Below, piece after piece: positions 1-9,330 of a stretch of DNA of 64,000 nt. The position numbers and the translations under genes were made by a program. Numbering within the stretch: position 1 is the first letter of the stretch; the number at the start of each line of letters is the position of its first letter. Source of the DNA: Uliginosibacterium paludis (GTDB lineage: Bacteria > Pseudomonadota > Gammaproteobacteria > Burkholderiales > Rhodocyclaceae); NCBI RefSeq assembly GCF_039631355.1, contig NZ_JBDIVF010000011.1, positions 1-64,000 on the forward strand. The letters are read 5' to 3'. The notes below the pieces were generated by a model. That model did not search any database and was not told the origin of the DNA. It saw nothing but the letters and a program-made list of their open reading frames with translations.

Positions 1-77
1 CTCCCGACTCCCGACTCCCGACTCCCGACTCCCGACTCCCGACTCCCGACTCCCGACTCCCGACTCCCGACTCCCGA
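1..77. repeat. Heptamer tandem array, 11 perfect units
   Basis: Eleven uninterrupted copies of CTCCCGA begin at the first base of the window, so the array may extend to the left. Only three A residues separate its last unit from the ATG at 81. The same unit recurs at 50457-50617 and, in reverse complement, near 6297-6326 and in 61704-61778. Confidence 0.97.
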
Positions 78-80
78 AAA

Positions 81-974
81 ATGAAAGCCCTGCAAGACCT
101 GGACATCTTCCTGCGCACGGTCGAGTCCGGCAGCCTGTCTGCCGCCGCCCGCGCGCTGGACATCACGCCCGCGGCCGCCAGCGCGGCGCTCAAGCGCCTG
201 GAAGCCGAGCTGGCTGCGCCGCTCTTCGTGCGCTCCACGCGCAGCATGCGGCTCACCGGTGAAGGCGAGACCTTTCTCGCCCATTGCCGCATTGCGCTGG
301 ATGCGCTGCGCGAAGGGCAGGCCGCGCTCTCGGGGCGCAGCGAGATTGCCGGCACCCTGCAGATCACCGCGCCCTCGGATCTGGGCCGCAATGTGCTGCT
401 CGAATGGCTGGCGGAATTTGCGGCGCGGCATCCGGCGATCCGCTACCGCCTGCATCTCGGTGACCGCATGGCAGACTTCTACCGCCAGCCGGTGGACATC
501 GCGATCCGTTATGGCGAGCCGCAGGATTCCGCCCTGATCGCACTGCCGCTGGCCCCGGAGAACCGCCGCGTGCTGGTGGCTTCGCCCGCCTGGCTGGCGG
601 CGCATTCCGCGCCCGCATCGCCGCGGGAACTGGCAGGGCATGACTGCCTGTGCTTCATGACCGGCGAAGACGTGCATGACCGCTGGAAGTTCCGTCAGGC
701 GGCCGAGCGCCTGACCGTGCGGGTGCGCGCGGCACTGGTCGCCAATGACGGCGACGTGGTGCGGCGCTGGGCGCTCGCCGGGCTGGGCATCGCCTACAAG
801 TCACGGCTGGATGTGCTGCCCGATCTGGCGGCGGGCCGGCTTGTTGCGCTGTGTGAGGACTGGGAGGGCGAAGCCACGCCGCTCTACCTCACCTGCGCGG
901 ATCGTCGCCAGCTCACCCCGGCGGTGAAGCTGCTGCGCGAATTCCTTTTGCATAAACTTGCGCAGCCGGCCTGA
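81..974 (+). CDS. LysR family transcriptional regulator
   Basis: A 297-residue DNA-binding regulator. Residues 1-60 form the LysR winged helix-turn-helix (MKALQDLDIFLRTVESGSLS, then AAARAL..TPAAASAALKRLE). From about residue 90 a LysR substrate-binding fold follows, with the family pattern GTLQITAPSDLG and a C-terminal AGLGIAYKS segment. This start is preferred because it gives the standard LysR N-terminus. No Shine-Dalgarno is visible: the 77 bp upstream are entirely a 7-bp array. The metY gene lies 118 bp downstream on the same strand, but a regulatory link is not shown. The effector is unknown; the family, with an N-terminus of the CrgA/DsdC-like kind, is common in betaproteobacteria. Confidence 0.93.
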   Translation: MKALQDLDIFLRTVESGSLSAAARALDITPAAASAALKRLEAELAAPLFVRSTRSMRLTGEGETFLAHCRIALDALREGQAALSGRSEIAGTLQITAPSDLGRNVLLEWLAEFAARHPAIRYRLHLGDRMADFYRQPVDIAIRYGEPQDSALIALPLAPENRRVLVASPAWLAAHSAPASPRELAGHDCLCFMTGEDVHDRWKFRQAAERLTVRVRAALVANDGDVVRRWALAGLGIAYKSRLDVLPDLAAGRLVALCEDWEGEATPLYLTCADRRQLTPAVKLLREFLLHKLAQPA

Positions 975-1092
975 GCCGGCGGCTTGTTCATGTTGTATTC
1001 CGTGCTGTATTAACTAATCGGATTTCCGTCTTTTGCCGCGTCGCGCAGCGGCGTCAGAATGAACGGTTTTCCAGCCTGAGGAGGATTATTCG

Positions 1093-2364
1093 ATGCGTTT
1101 CGACACCCTGGCCATCCACGCCGGTTACAGCCCCGACCCCACCACCAAGGCGGTGGCGGTGCCGATCTACCAGACCACCAGCTACGCGTTTGACGATACC
1201 CAGCACGGAGCCGATCTCTTCGACCTGAAGGTGAAGGGCAACATCTACACCCGCATCATGAATCCGACCACCGATGTGCTGGAGCAGCGCGTGGCGGCAC
1301 TCGAAGGCGGCATCGGCGCGCTGGCACTGGCGTCCGGTCAAGCCGCGATCACCTACGCGATCCTCACCATCGCCGAAGCGGGTGACAACATCATCGCCAC
1401 CGGCACCCTCTATGGCGGCACCTACAACCTCTTCGCCCACACCCTGCCGCAATATGGCATCCAGGTGAAATTCGTCGACGCGAACGACCCCGCATCGGCC
1501 GCTGCGCTGATCGATGAACGTACCAAGGCGATCTATTGCGAATCCATCGGCAACCCGCTGGGCAATGTTGTCGACTTCGCCGCCTTCGCACAGGTAGCGC
1601 ATGCCGGCGGCATTCCGCTGATCGTGGACAACACCGTACCCTCGCCCTATCTCACCCGGCCGATCGAGCACGGTGCCGACATCGTCGTGCATTCGCTCAC
1701 CAAATACATGGGCGGCCATGGCACCAGCATCGGCGGCATCATCGTCGATTCAGGCAAGTTCCCCTGGGCCGAACACAAGGCCCGTTTCCGTCGGCTCAAC
1801 GAGCCCGAAGTGAGCTATCACGGCGTGGTGTATACCGAAGCGCTCGGGCCGGCCGCCTTCATCGGCCGCGCGCGCACCGTGCCCCTGCGCAACATGGGCG
1901 CCGCGATCTCGCCCTTCAACAGCTTCCTGATCCTGCAGGGGCTCGAAACGCTCGCCCTGCGCATGGACCGCCATGTGGAAAACGCCACCAAGGTGGCCGA
2001 ATTCCTGCGCACGCATCCGAAGGCTGCCTGGGTGAATTACGCCGGCCTCGCCGACCACCCCTCGAAGCCGCTGGTCGACAAGTACTTCGGTGGCAAGGCC
2101 TCCGGCCTGCTCACCTTTGGCGTGAAGGGCGGGCGGGAAGCCGGCGCACGCTTCCAGGACGCGCTGAAGCTCGTGACCCGACTGGTGAATATTGGCGACG
2201 CCAAGTCGTTGGCCTGCCACCCGGCCTCCACCACCCACCGCCAGCTCTCCGACGAGGAGCTGAAGAAGGCCGGTGTATCGGATGACATGGTCCGCCTCTC
2301 CATCGGCATCGAACATGTCGATGACATCATCGCGGACCTGGAGCAGGCACTGGCGGCAGTCTGA
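1093..2364 (+). CDS. metY: O-acetylhomoserine aminocarboxypropyltransferase (sulfhydrylase)
   Basis: PLP enzyme of the Cys/Met metabolism family, 423 residues, making homocysteine from O-acetylhomoserine and sulfide in the cytosol. The N-terminus FDTLAIHAGY, the YTRIMNPTTDVLEQRVAALEGG stretch and the PLP lysine in HSLTKYMGGHG (K204) are diagnostic. The fold-type I pattern SGQAAITYAIL at 81-91 and the C-terminal LSIGIEHVDDIIADL are also present. Length matches the MetY subgroup (about 425) rather than the shorter MetB/MetC proteins (about 385). The start follows a strong AGGAGG site at 1079-1084. No SAM riboswitch was recognised in the 118 bp upstream. It appears to be a single-gene unit. Confidence 0.95.
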   Translation: MRFDTLAIHAGYSPDPTTKAVAVPIYQTTSYAFDDTQHGADLFDLKVKGNIYTRIMNPTTDVLEQRVAALEGGIGALALASGQAAITYAILTIAEAGDNIIATGTLYGGTYNLFAHTLPQYGIQVKFVDANDPASAAALIDERTKAIYCESIGNPLGNVVDFAAFAQVAHAGGIPLIVDNTVPSPYLTRPIEHGADIVVHSLTKYMGGHGTSIGGIIVDSGKFPWAEHKARFRRLNEPEVSYHGVVYTEALGPAAFIGRARTVPLRNMGAAISPFNSFLILQGLETLALRMDRHVENATKVAEFLRTHPKAAWVNYAGLADHPSKPLVDKYFGGKASGLLTFGVKGGREAGARFQDALKLVTRLVNIGDAKSLACHPASTTHRQLSDEELKKAGVSDDMVRLSIGIEHVDDIIADLEQALAAV

Positions 2365-2374
2365 TCGCGACATC

Positions 2375-2545
2375 AGGTGTCGGGAATGAGGGCTGAGCGA
2401 AGTCGCGGCGCTTCGCTCGGCACTTTTTCCGCGCCCGAGGCTCGTTGGGCGCCGTGAGCAGCGCGAAGCGCGCCGCATGCGTAAGAGCACGCAGAGGGGA
2501 CACTGCGCGTCCCGCCCGATGAAGCGGGTCTGATCCTGCTCACGC
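2375..2545. repeat. Intergenic REP-like palindromic sequence
   Basis: Noncoding DNA between metY and a convergent lipoprotein gene. It carries GGGCGCCGTGAGCAGCGCG at about 2453, with the GCGCGCCGCATG tail, matching the REP-like family that is abundant at 3.2-3.4, 6.4-6.9 and 8.9-9.3 kb. A second GCGGCGCTTCGCTCGGC stretch at 2404-2420 is the inverted partner. No terminator with a T-run is obvious. Confidence 0.7.
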
Positions 2546-2550
2546 AGTGC

Positions 2551-3072
2551 TTAAGGGCGGCGCTTCCAGCCTGCCATTGAGCAGAGGTAGTCGGCGATTC
2601 GTGACGGAGCGCTATTGGTATCTTCTGCCCACTCTTCGTCTCGATCATCGTCGTCGCCAGCGAGACGTTCCAACTCGATGCTGCCGTATCCCTGGAGGCA
2701 GTCGTCTTTTTCGAGCTCGACTTTGTAAAGCTCAGCGTGGGCTGGACGCTTCTCTACCGAGGTGACGCTTCTCCCTGCAGAATCAGTGTCACCAGAAATG
2801 GCTGCAATTCCATAGGCACCACCGGCGAAGGCGCTTCCTTTCGAGTGTCCGGTTGTATTGGTAATGGTCAGGTCCGACTGAGCAACGAAATTCCAGCGGG
2901 TAATGGCTTCAATGCTTTTGCGGCCAATCTCAATCCCGCTGTTCTTGATGTCCACGCTGTAGATCTCTGTGGAAGCAATAGGTCGCCAGCCTGGAGCAGT
3001 GGTAATCGTTTCGGGTGTTGTTGCGCAGGCCGATAAGCCGGCCAGAATGAACATCAGGAAAACGGATTTCAT
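2551..3072 (-). CDS. Small lipoprotein of unknown function
   Basis: Encodes 173 residues from the ATG at 3072, which gives a clean lipoprotein signal: MKSVFLMFILAGLSACATTP, with lipobox LSAC and lipidated Cys at about residue 15. An in-frame upstream ATG would add 15 residues in front of the signal and is less likely. The mature part has no motif I recognise. It contains a small-residue block, SKGSAFAGGAYGIAAI, and an acidic stretch DDDDRDEEWAED near residue 145. It is flanked on both sides by REP-like repeats and transcribed convergently with metY. Lower GC and plainer codon use than its neighbours hint at transfer, but this is only an impression. Confidence 0.72.
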   Translation of the reverse strand: MKSVFLMFILAGLSACATTPETITTAPGWRPIASTEIYSVDIKNSGIEIGRKSIEAITRWNFVAQSDLTITNTTGHSKGSAFAGGAYGIAAISGDTDSAGRSVTSVEKRPAHAELYKVELEKDDCLQGYGSIELERLAGDDDDRDEEWAEDTNSAPSRIADYLCSMAGWKRRP

Positions 3073-3164
3073 GTTCGTGCAGACGCGAGTGAAAACGATA
3101 TTTTCCGTCTGATGCAAACATCAAGTGGTTGCAGCTTGTGTCCTGCCAAGGGTTCAGCGCATTT

Positions 3165-3385
3165 TCTACGGCACGCGAAGGGTGGATCATCCTGCGCACC
3201 CAGCACGTAGGGCGCATTGAGCGCAGCGAACTGCGCCGCATGCGTGAAAGCATGCAGCAGGGTGTTTCTCTGCGGAGCTTTTTGGCAGGGATTGCAGGCT
3301 GGCTTGCGATGCATGGGGTGCTACGGCGCGCTTCGCTTCGCTCAGGGCGCCCTGCAGCACGCGAAGGGTGGATCATCCTGTGCAC
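3165..3385. repeat. REP-like palindromes with GAAGGGTGGATCATCC tails
   Basis: Two divergent copies of the REP-like element: GTAGGGCGCATTGAGCGCAG from 3207 and the inverted form GGCGCGCTTCGCTTCGCTCA followed by GGGCGCCC from about 3324. Each is linked to the tail ACGCGAAGGGTGGATCATCC (3172-3191 and 3360-3379), the second leading straight into a 7-bp array. The whole 369-bp gap between the lipoprotein and the sugar dehydrogenase is this repeat material. Confidence 0.85.
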
Positions 3386-3434
3386 CCAGCACCCAGCACC
3401 CAGCACCCAGCACCCAGCACCCAGCACCCAGCAC
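3382..3434. repeat. Heptamer array, unit CACCCAG
   Basis: About seven and a half perfect copies of a 7-bp unit directly after a REP-like tail, ending about 8 bp before the stop codon of the minus-strand sugar dehydrogenase gene. Same period as the CTCCCGA arrays but a different sequence. Confidence 0.95.
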
Positions 3435-3441
3435 TTAAAAT

Positions 3442-4590
3442 TTAGCGCATTGTCATGCGCAGGATGCGGCCTTCGGATTCGTCGGTGAGCAGGTAGAGCC
3501 AGCCGTCCGGGCCCACGCGGATGTCGCGCACACGGTCGCCCACCGGGATGCGTTCGCTGCCGCTCACCCGGCCTTCGCGCAGCACGAGGCGATGCACGGC
3601 TTCGTCCTTGAGCGCTGTCACGAAGAGGTTGCCACGCCAGGCCGGCGCCTTGTCGCTGTCGTAGAAGGCGAGGTTGCCCGGGGCGATCGAGGGATCCCAG
3701 TAGCATACCGGCTGGGCCATGCCGGGCTTCTCGCTGCCTTCGCCGATCTTGAGCCCGGTGTAGTGGCGGCCATAGCTGATGACTGGCCAGCCATAGTTGC
3801 TGCCTGCGACCAGCAGGTTGATCTCGTCGCCGCCCATGGCACCATGCTCGGCGAGCCAGATGCGCTTGCTGCCGGGCTCGAGCGTCATGCCCTGCGGATT
3901 GCGGTGGCCCAGCGTCCAGATTTCCGGCAGCCAGCCCTTGCGGCCGGCGAAGGGGTTGTCGGCCGGAATGCTGCCGTCGGGCTGGATGCGCACGACCTTG
4001 CCGAGCGACTGCTGCGGATCCTGCGCCGGGTCGAATTTCTGCCGCTCGCCGAGCGAGATGTAGAGCATGCCGTCGGCGCCGAATACCAGCCGGCTGCCGA
4101 AGTGGCCATTGCCGCCGACCTTGGGCGTCTGGCGGTAGATCACGCGAAGCTCGCTCAGCGCGAGCCGGCCCGTGTCGAGTCTGGCGCGGGCCACGGCGGT
4201 GCCGCTGCCACCGCTGCCGGATTCGGCGTAGCTCAGGTAGATTGTCCGGTTGCTGGCGAAAGCCGGGTCGAGCAGCACGTCGAGCAGGCCGCCCTGGCCA
4301 CGCGCCGAGACCTCCGGCAAGCCCTCGACGGGCTCGGAGAGTTTGCCGTCCGGGCTCACGATGCGCAGGCGGCCCTCGCGCTCGGTCACCAGCATGCGGC
4401 CGTCAGGCAGGAAGGCCAGCCCCCAGGGATTGGCCAGTCCGCTGGCCACTGTCGTGATCTGTACGCGTCCGGCCGGCTCGGCCGCCACGGCGTTGCAGGC
4501 GCTGGCCGCAGACGGGGTCTGGGCGTGCGCCGCGAGGGGAAAGAGGCTGGCCAGGCCGAGGCACAGGGCCAGCAGGTCGGAACGAGGCAT
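3442..4590 (-). CDS. PQQ-dependent aldose sugar dehydrogenase, exported
   Basis: Encodes 382 residues with a Sec signal peptide (MPRSDLLALCLGLASLFPLA, cleavage near AHAQ) and a six-bladed glucose/sorbosone dehydrogenase propeller. Family marks are ANPWGLAFLPDGRMLVTER (residues 53-71), GGLLDVLLDPAF, GHFGSRLVFGADGMLYISLG, GHRNPQGM, WLAEHGAMGGDEIN and the final DGWLYLLTDE. These match soluble YliI/Asd-type periplasmic dehydrogenases, which oxidise aldoses using PQQ and calcium. The start follows an AGGAG site on the minus strand. No PQQ synthesis gene lies in the window. The substrate cannot be fixed from sequence. It is divergent from ilvA with 175 bp between. Confidence 0.9.
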   Translation of the reverse strand: MPRSDLLALCLGLASLFPLAAHAQTPSAASACNAVAAEPAGRVQITTVASGLANPWGLAFLPDGRMLVTEREGRLRIVSPDGKLSEPVEGLPEVSARGQGGLLDVLLDPAFASNRTIYLSYAESGSGGSGTAVARARLDTGRLALSELRVIYRQTPKVGGNGHFGSRLVFGADGMLYISLGERQKFDPAQDPQQSLGKVVRIQPDGSIPADNPFAGRKGWLPEIWTLGHRNPQGMTLEPGSKRIWLAEHGAMGGDEINLLVAGSNYGWPVISYGRHYTGLKIGEGSEKPGMAQPVCYWDPSIAPGNLAFYDSDKAPAWRGNLFVTALKDEAVHRLVLREGRVSGSERIPVGDRVRDIRVGPDGWLYLLTDESEGRILRMTMR

Positions 4591-4765
4591 GGTGACTCCT
4601 GCAAGAATCCGGTTCGGTTCCGGGGCCGGGGCCCCGCTTGATGCGGGTTGTTCGCATCGAATCCAGCAGATTACGGCAGCTTGCGCCGGAACTGTTGAGT
4701 CGCCGTGCGCGGTCTGGCGGACTGTGCGGCGATAATGAGCGTCCGAACCCCTGCAGGACCGTCTG

Positions 4766-6289
<1,524 letters not shown>

Positions 6290-6296
6290 GGGGCGT

Positions 6297-6326
6297 GGGG
6301 AGTAGGGAGTCGGGAGTAGGGAGTCG
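6297..6326. repeat. Short heptamer array (reverse-complement CTCCCGA type)
   Basis: Four 7-bp units alternating GGGAGTA and GGGAGTC, starting 8 bp after the ilvA stop codon. This is the complement of the CTCCCGA/CTCCCAA family seen elsewhere in the window. Confidence 0.85.
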
Positions 6327-6390
6327 TTGTGGCGGCTTGGCGGCGGAGTGGATCGACTGTCGGGGGCCTCTCGCACACATTGCAGCGCAG

Positions 6391-6945
6391 GGTGCCGTGA
6401 GCAGAGCGAACCGCGCCGCATGGGGGCCTTGGGCATGGGTGTGCTCATGCCGCGTCGTGTCGTGTCGCCAGAAAAGTCGGGCGCTCTGGATTGGGAAGTG
6501 AGAGTACGGCGCGCTTCGCTGCACTCAGGGCGCCCTACTGGGGGCGAGGGGCAGGCCATCGCGCGGAGGTGGTCTTTCGTGTCGTAGGGCGCCGTGAGCA
6601 GAGCGAACCGCGCCGCATGGGGGCCTTGCGGCATGGGTGTGCTCATGCCGTGTCTTGTCGTGTCGCGAGAGAAGTCGGGCGGTCCGGGTTTTGAAGGGAG
6701 CGTACGGCGCGCTTCGCTGCGCTCAGGGCGCCCTACTGGGGGCGAGGGGCAGGCCATCGCGCGGAGGTGGTCTTTCCTGTCGTAGGGCGCCGTGAGCAAA
6801 GCGAACCGCGCCGCATGGGTGGCCTTGGGCATGGGTGTGCTCATGCCGTGTCTTGTCGTGTCGCCAGAAAAGTCGGGCGCTCTGGATTGGGAAGTGAGAG
6901 TACGGCGCGCTTCGCTGCGCTCAGGGCGCCCTACGGAGCGCGACG
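6391..6945. repeat. Three tandem 197-bp units, each a pair of inverted REP-like palindromes
   Basis: GCCGTGAGC marks recur at 6394, 6591 and 6789, a period of 197-198 bp; the third unit is shortened at its right end. Each unit opens with GGGCGCCGTGAGCAGAGCGA (first copy GGTGCC) and closes with GGCGCGCTTCGCTGCGCTCA followed by GGGCGCCC, which are inverted versions of one palindrome, like a BIME. Between them lies a variable core of about 90 bp with GTGTGCTCATGCCGTGTC. Units 1 and 3 share the core GGGCGCTCTGGATTGGGAAG while unit 2 differs there. Open frames through it are periodic by-products of the repeat and lack any coding sign. Confidence 0.93.
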
Positions 6946-6990
6946 GGGGCACCATCGCGCAGCCCCGGTTCTCCGCAGCCAAGGTGCATC

Positions 6991-7067
6991 ATTCTCCGCA
7001 CTCCGCACTCCGCACTCCGCACTTCCGCACTCCGCACTCGGAACTCAGAACTCGGAACTCGGAACGC
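6991..7067. repeat. Degenerate heptamer array (CTCCGCA then CTCGGAA)
   Basis: About ten 7-bp units, first CTCCGCA and then CTCGGAA or CTCAGAA, with one 1-bp insertion. It lies between the REP cluster and the downstream lipoprotein gene, 64 bp before its likely start. Confidence 0.88.
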
Positions 7068-7130
7068 AAGACCCGCGAGCGCGCGTTCGCCGGCGCATAA
7101 TGCCGGCCTCATGGCGAAGGGATGACGGGA

Positions 7131-8126
7131 ATGCGCAGGTGGCTGGTACTGGTGGCGGGGCTTGGTGTCATGGGCGGGTGTGGCAGGACGGATGCCGGGC
7201 CTGACACGGCGCCCGGTCCCGTCGAGCCAACGCCCGCAGCCACCGTCAGCACGCCGCCCGCGCCGGCACGGGCCAGTGGCGAGGGCACGGCGGAGGCGCT
7301 GATGCAGCTCGCCTTTCCCGGCTGGTCGAAGAGTCGGCCCAGTGTGGTGCGGATGAAGCCGGTGAGCAGGGAGGCCGAGGAGCAGGACGCGGCGCCCTGG
7401 GTGAAGGTGACGCCTGCTCTGCGCATTCCACTGGCCGAAGACCGCATCGTGCTGCTGGTGGCAGGGCGGCCGAGCACGGATGAGGGCGTCGACCAGGCCG
7501 GCCACGCCAGCCCGGCGAATCTGGGGGCCTACTGGTTCAGGCGTGAGGCGGGCGGCTGGCGTCTGGCGGCTTCGCAAGCGAGTTTCGTGTGGACAGGTTT
7601 CTTCGGCGAACCCGGTGAGTTGCATCCGGTGAAGCTCTCATCCCGCCGCCAGGGCGTGGCGGTGAGCAATGGCAGCTGCTGGCAAGGCCAGTGCGGCGAG
7701 TGGCTGAGCGTCTTTGAAATCGGTGACGGCCGGGTCACGCCCTTGCTGGGCGGCCAGGACGCCCCGCAGATTGTCTCTGACGTGAGTGGCGCCACCGAAG
7801 CCTGCAGTGCGCTGCTGGCGGCGGGCCCCGGTTCGCATCGGGTCGAGGCGGACGCCTATTCCGATGCCTACGGCTGCTTCACGGTGAAGGGCGAGTGGTT
7901 GGTGCGGCCCGGCGATGACGCGCCCGGCGAGCTGGAAATCCGCTTCAGCGGGCACCAGGCCTCCGCCGCCTCGCAGGCTCCGGCCGAGACATCGGCACCT
8001 GCGCCGCAGGGCGATGGCGCGATGCGGGACGTGAGCGTCAGCCCGGTCAGCGAAACCGTGGTCTACCGTTTCCGCAACGGCCGCTACGAATTGGCCAGCG
8101 GCCGCAATCCCGCGCCGTCCTTCTGA
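7131..8126 (+). CDS. Lipoprotein of unknown function
   Basis: Encodes 331 residues. The ATG at 7131 is chosen because AAGGGA at 7117-7122 then lies 8 nt upstream; an ATG at 7122 would sit on that site and add only MTG. The N-terminus MRRWLVLVAGLGVMGGCGRT is a lipoprotein signal with lipobox MGGC. A Pro/Ala-rich linker (about 20-55) leads to a globular part with two cysteine pairs (NGSCWQGQCGEWLSVFEIGD and EACSALL..DAYGCFTV), likely disulfides outside the cytoplasm. The end is Ala/Pro-rich and then SETVVYRFRNGRYELA. I do not recognise a family. It is followed by a LysE-type exporter on the same strand with a 112-bp gap. Confidence 0.8.
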   Translation: MRRWLVLVAGLGVMGGCGRTDAGPDTAPGPVEPTPAATVSTPPAPARASGEGTAEALMQLAFPGWSKSRPSVVRMKPVSREAEEQDAAPWVKVTPALRIPLAEDRIVLLVAGRPSTDEGVDQAGHASPANLGAYWFRREAGGWRLAASQASFVWTGFFGEPGELHPVKLSSRRQGVAVSNGSCWQGQCGEWLSVFEIGDGRVTPLLGGQDAPQIVSDVSGATEACSALLAAGPGSHRVEADAYSDAYGCFTVKGEWLVRPGDDAPGELEIRFSGHQASAASQAPAETSAPAPQGDGAMRDVSVSPVSETVVYRFRNGRYELASGRNPAPSF

Positions 8127-8238
8127 CGCGTGATCGCCGCTTGCCGGCCCGGCGCCGGCCGCACAGGGTGATTTTCTTCAATACCCGCCCGACATGAAGC
8201 CTCAGGCTCGTGGCCTGTCATTCACCACGAGGTGCTTC

Positions 8239-8826
8239 ATGTCGTCCTTGCTTCCAATGTTCCTGTTCGCGTTGGCCGCATCCCTTTCGCCCGGTCCGGT
8301 CAATCTGGTCGGGCTGGGCACCGGTGCGCAACGCGGCCTGCGTGCCGGCTTGCTGCATGTGTCCGGCGCGACCTGTGGTTTCGCGCTGCTGCTGGTGCTG
8401 TGCGGCTTCGGCCTGCGTGAGTTGCTGGCCGTCGCACCGTGGCTCCTCGGTGGCATCCGTGTGGCAGGCACGCTCTGGTTCGCCTGGATGGCGGGAAAGC
8501 TCTGGCTGGATGCCGGGCGCCTGAGTGCGGCGGGGGCGGGCGAGGGTTCGCTGTTCTGGCAGGGCGCGCTGATGCAGTGGCTCAATCCGAAGGCCTGGAT
8601 CGCCTCGGCCGCCGGCATGGGGGCTTTTGCCGCCGAGGGGGGCAGCGGGCGGATCGGCCTCTTCGCGCTGATCTATTTCGTCGTGTGTTATGCGTCGCTG
8701 GCCTGCTGGGTGCTGGCGGGATGGCGCCTGCGCGGCTGGGTGGAAGCACCACCGCGCGTCCGCCTGCTCAACCGCGTGCTGGCCGTGATGCTTTTGTCAT
8801 GCGCGCCCGCGATGTGGCTCACCTGA
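8239..8826 (+). CDS. LysE/RhtB family amino-acid exporter
   Basis: An inner-membrane exporter of 195 residues, near the family's usual 200-210. Six hydrophobic segments are visible, and the N-terminal family signature FALAASLSPGPVNLVGLGTG is present. WLNPKAWI in the middle of the protein matches the conserved NPK motif. The ATG at 8239 follows ACGAGG at 8227-8232 with a 6-nt spacer. Family members export amino acids or small metabolites by proton exchange; the substrate is not known here. An AraC-type regulator lies convergently across 500 bp of repeats; such pairs are common but a functional link is only inferred. Confidence 0.9.
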   Translation: MSSLLPMFLFALAASLSPGPVNLVGLGTGAQRGLRAGLLHVSGATCGFALLLVLCGFGLRELLAVAPWLLGGIRVAGTLWFAWMAGKLWLDAGRLSAAGAGEGSLFWQGALMQWLNPKAWIASAAGMGAFAAEGGSGRIGLFALIYFVVCYASLACWVLAGWRLRGWVEAPPRVRLLNRVLAVMLLSCAPAMWLT

Positions 8827-8875
8827 GCAGCTGGGTATATTGCAAACGGATGCCGGTGTGCAGGACACAATCCCG

Positions 8876-9283
8876 CAGGGCGCCGTGAGCAGAGCCGGCT
8901 GTGGAGATGTCGGGCGGGGGCTTGGGTGGGCGGGCCAGGCTTTTTTGGGGCCGTTTCGTCGCGTCTGGCGGTGCTGCTGCGGCGCGCTTCGCTCGGGGCC
9001 GCTACGGCGCGCTTCGCTTCGCTCAGGGCGCCCTGCCTGTCGGGCCAGAGGCGCTTCCTGCCACGCTGCGCCCGAATTTCGTAGGGCGCCGTGAGCGAAG
9101 CGAACCGCGCCGCACGTGGTGAGTCGGCGTGGCAATTTCCGTACGACCGGGGCAGCCGTCTCGGGCATGAGCGCGGGCGTGTCGTGCCGGATTTCTTTGG
9201 CGCGTTTCGCTTTGCTCGGGGCAGCTACGGCGCGCTTCGCTTCGCTCAGGGCGCCCTACGGCAAGCCAAGGGCGGATCATCCT
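8876..9283. repeat. REP-like cluster between the LysE-type gene and the AraC gene
   Basis: At least four REP-like copies fill the gap: partial GCAGGGCGCCGTGAGCAGAG at 8876, the inverted form ending GGGCGCCC at about 9005-9032 (with a partial inverted copy before it), GTAGGGCGCCGTGAGCGAAG at 9080 and the inverted form at about 9227-9258. The last copy carries the tail GGGCGGATCATCCTGCGCAC that leads into a 7-bp array. Nothing coding is supported in this stretch. Confidence 0.88.
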
Positions 9284-9329
9284 GCGCACCCGGCGCCCGG
9301 CGCCCGGCGCCCGGCGCCCGGCACCCGGT
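9284..9329. repeat. Heptamer array, unit GCGCCCG
   Basis: Six to seven units of 7 bp, with GCACCCG variants at both ends, directly after a REP-like tail and next to the stop codon of the minus-strand AraC gene. It has the same position relative to repeat and gene as the CACCCAG array at 3382. Confidence 0.92.
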
Positions 9330-9330
9330 T

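Noticed and set aside
967..982. Stem GCCGGC-CTGA-GCCGGC at the end of the first LysR gene as terminator
   Set aside because: The stem is only 6 bp, overlaps the stop codon and has no T-run after it.
6391..6945. Small proteins encoded in the 197-bp units
   Set aside because: The frames repeat the DNA period, contain the palindromes themselves and have no ribosome sites; they are by-products of the repeat.
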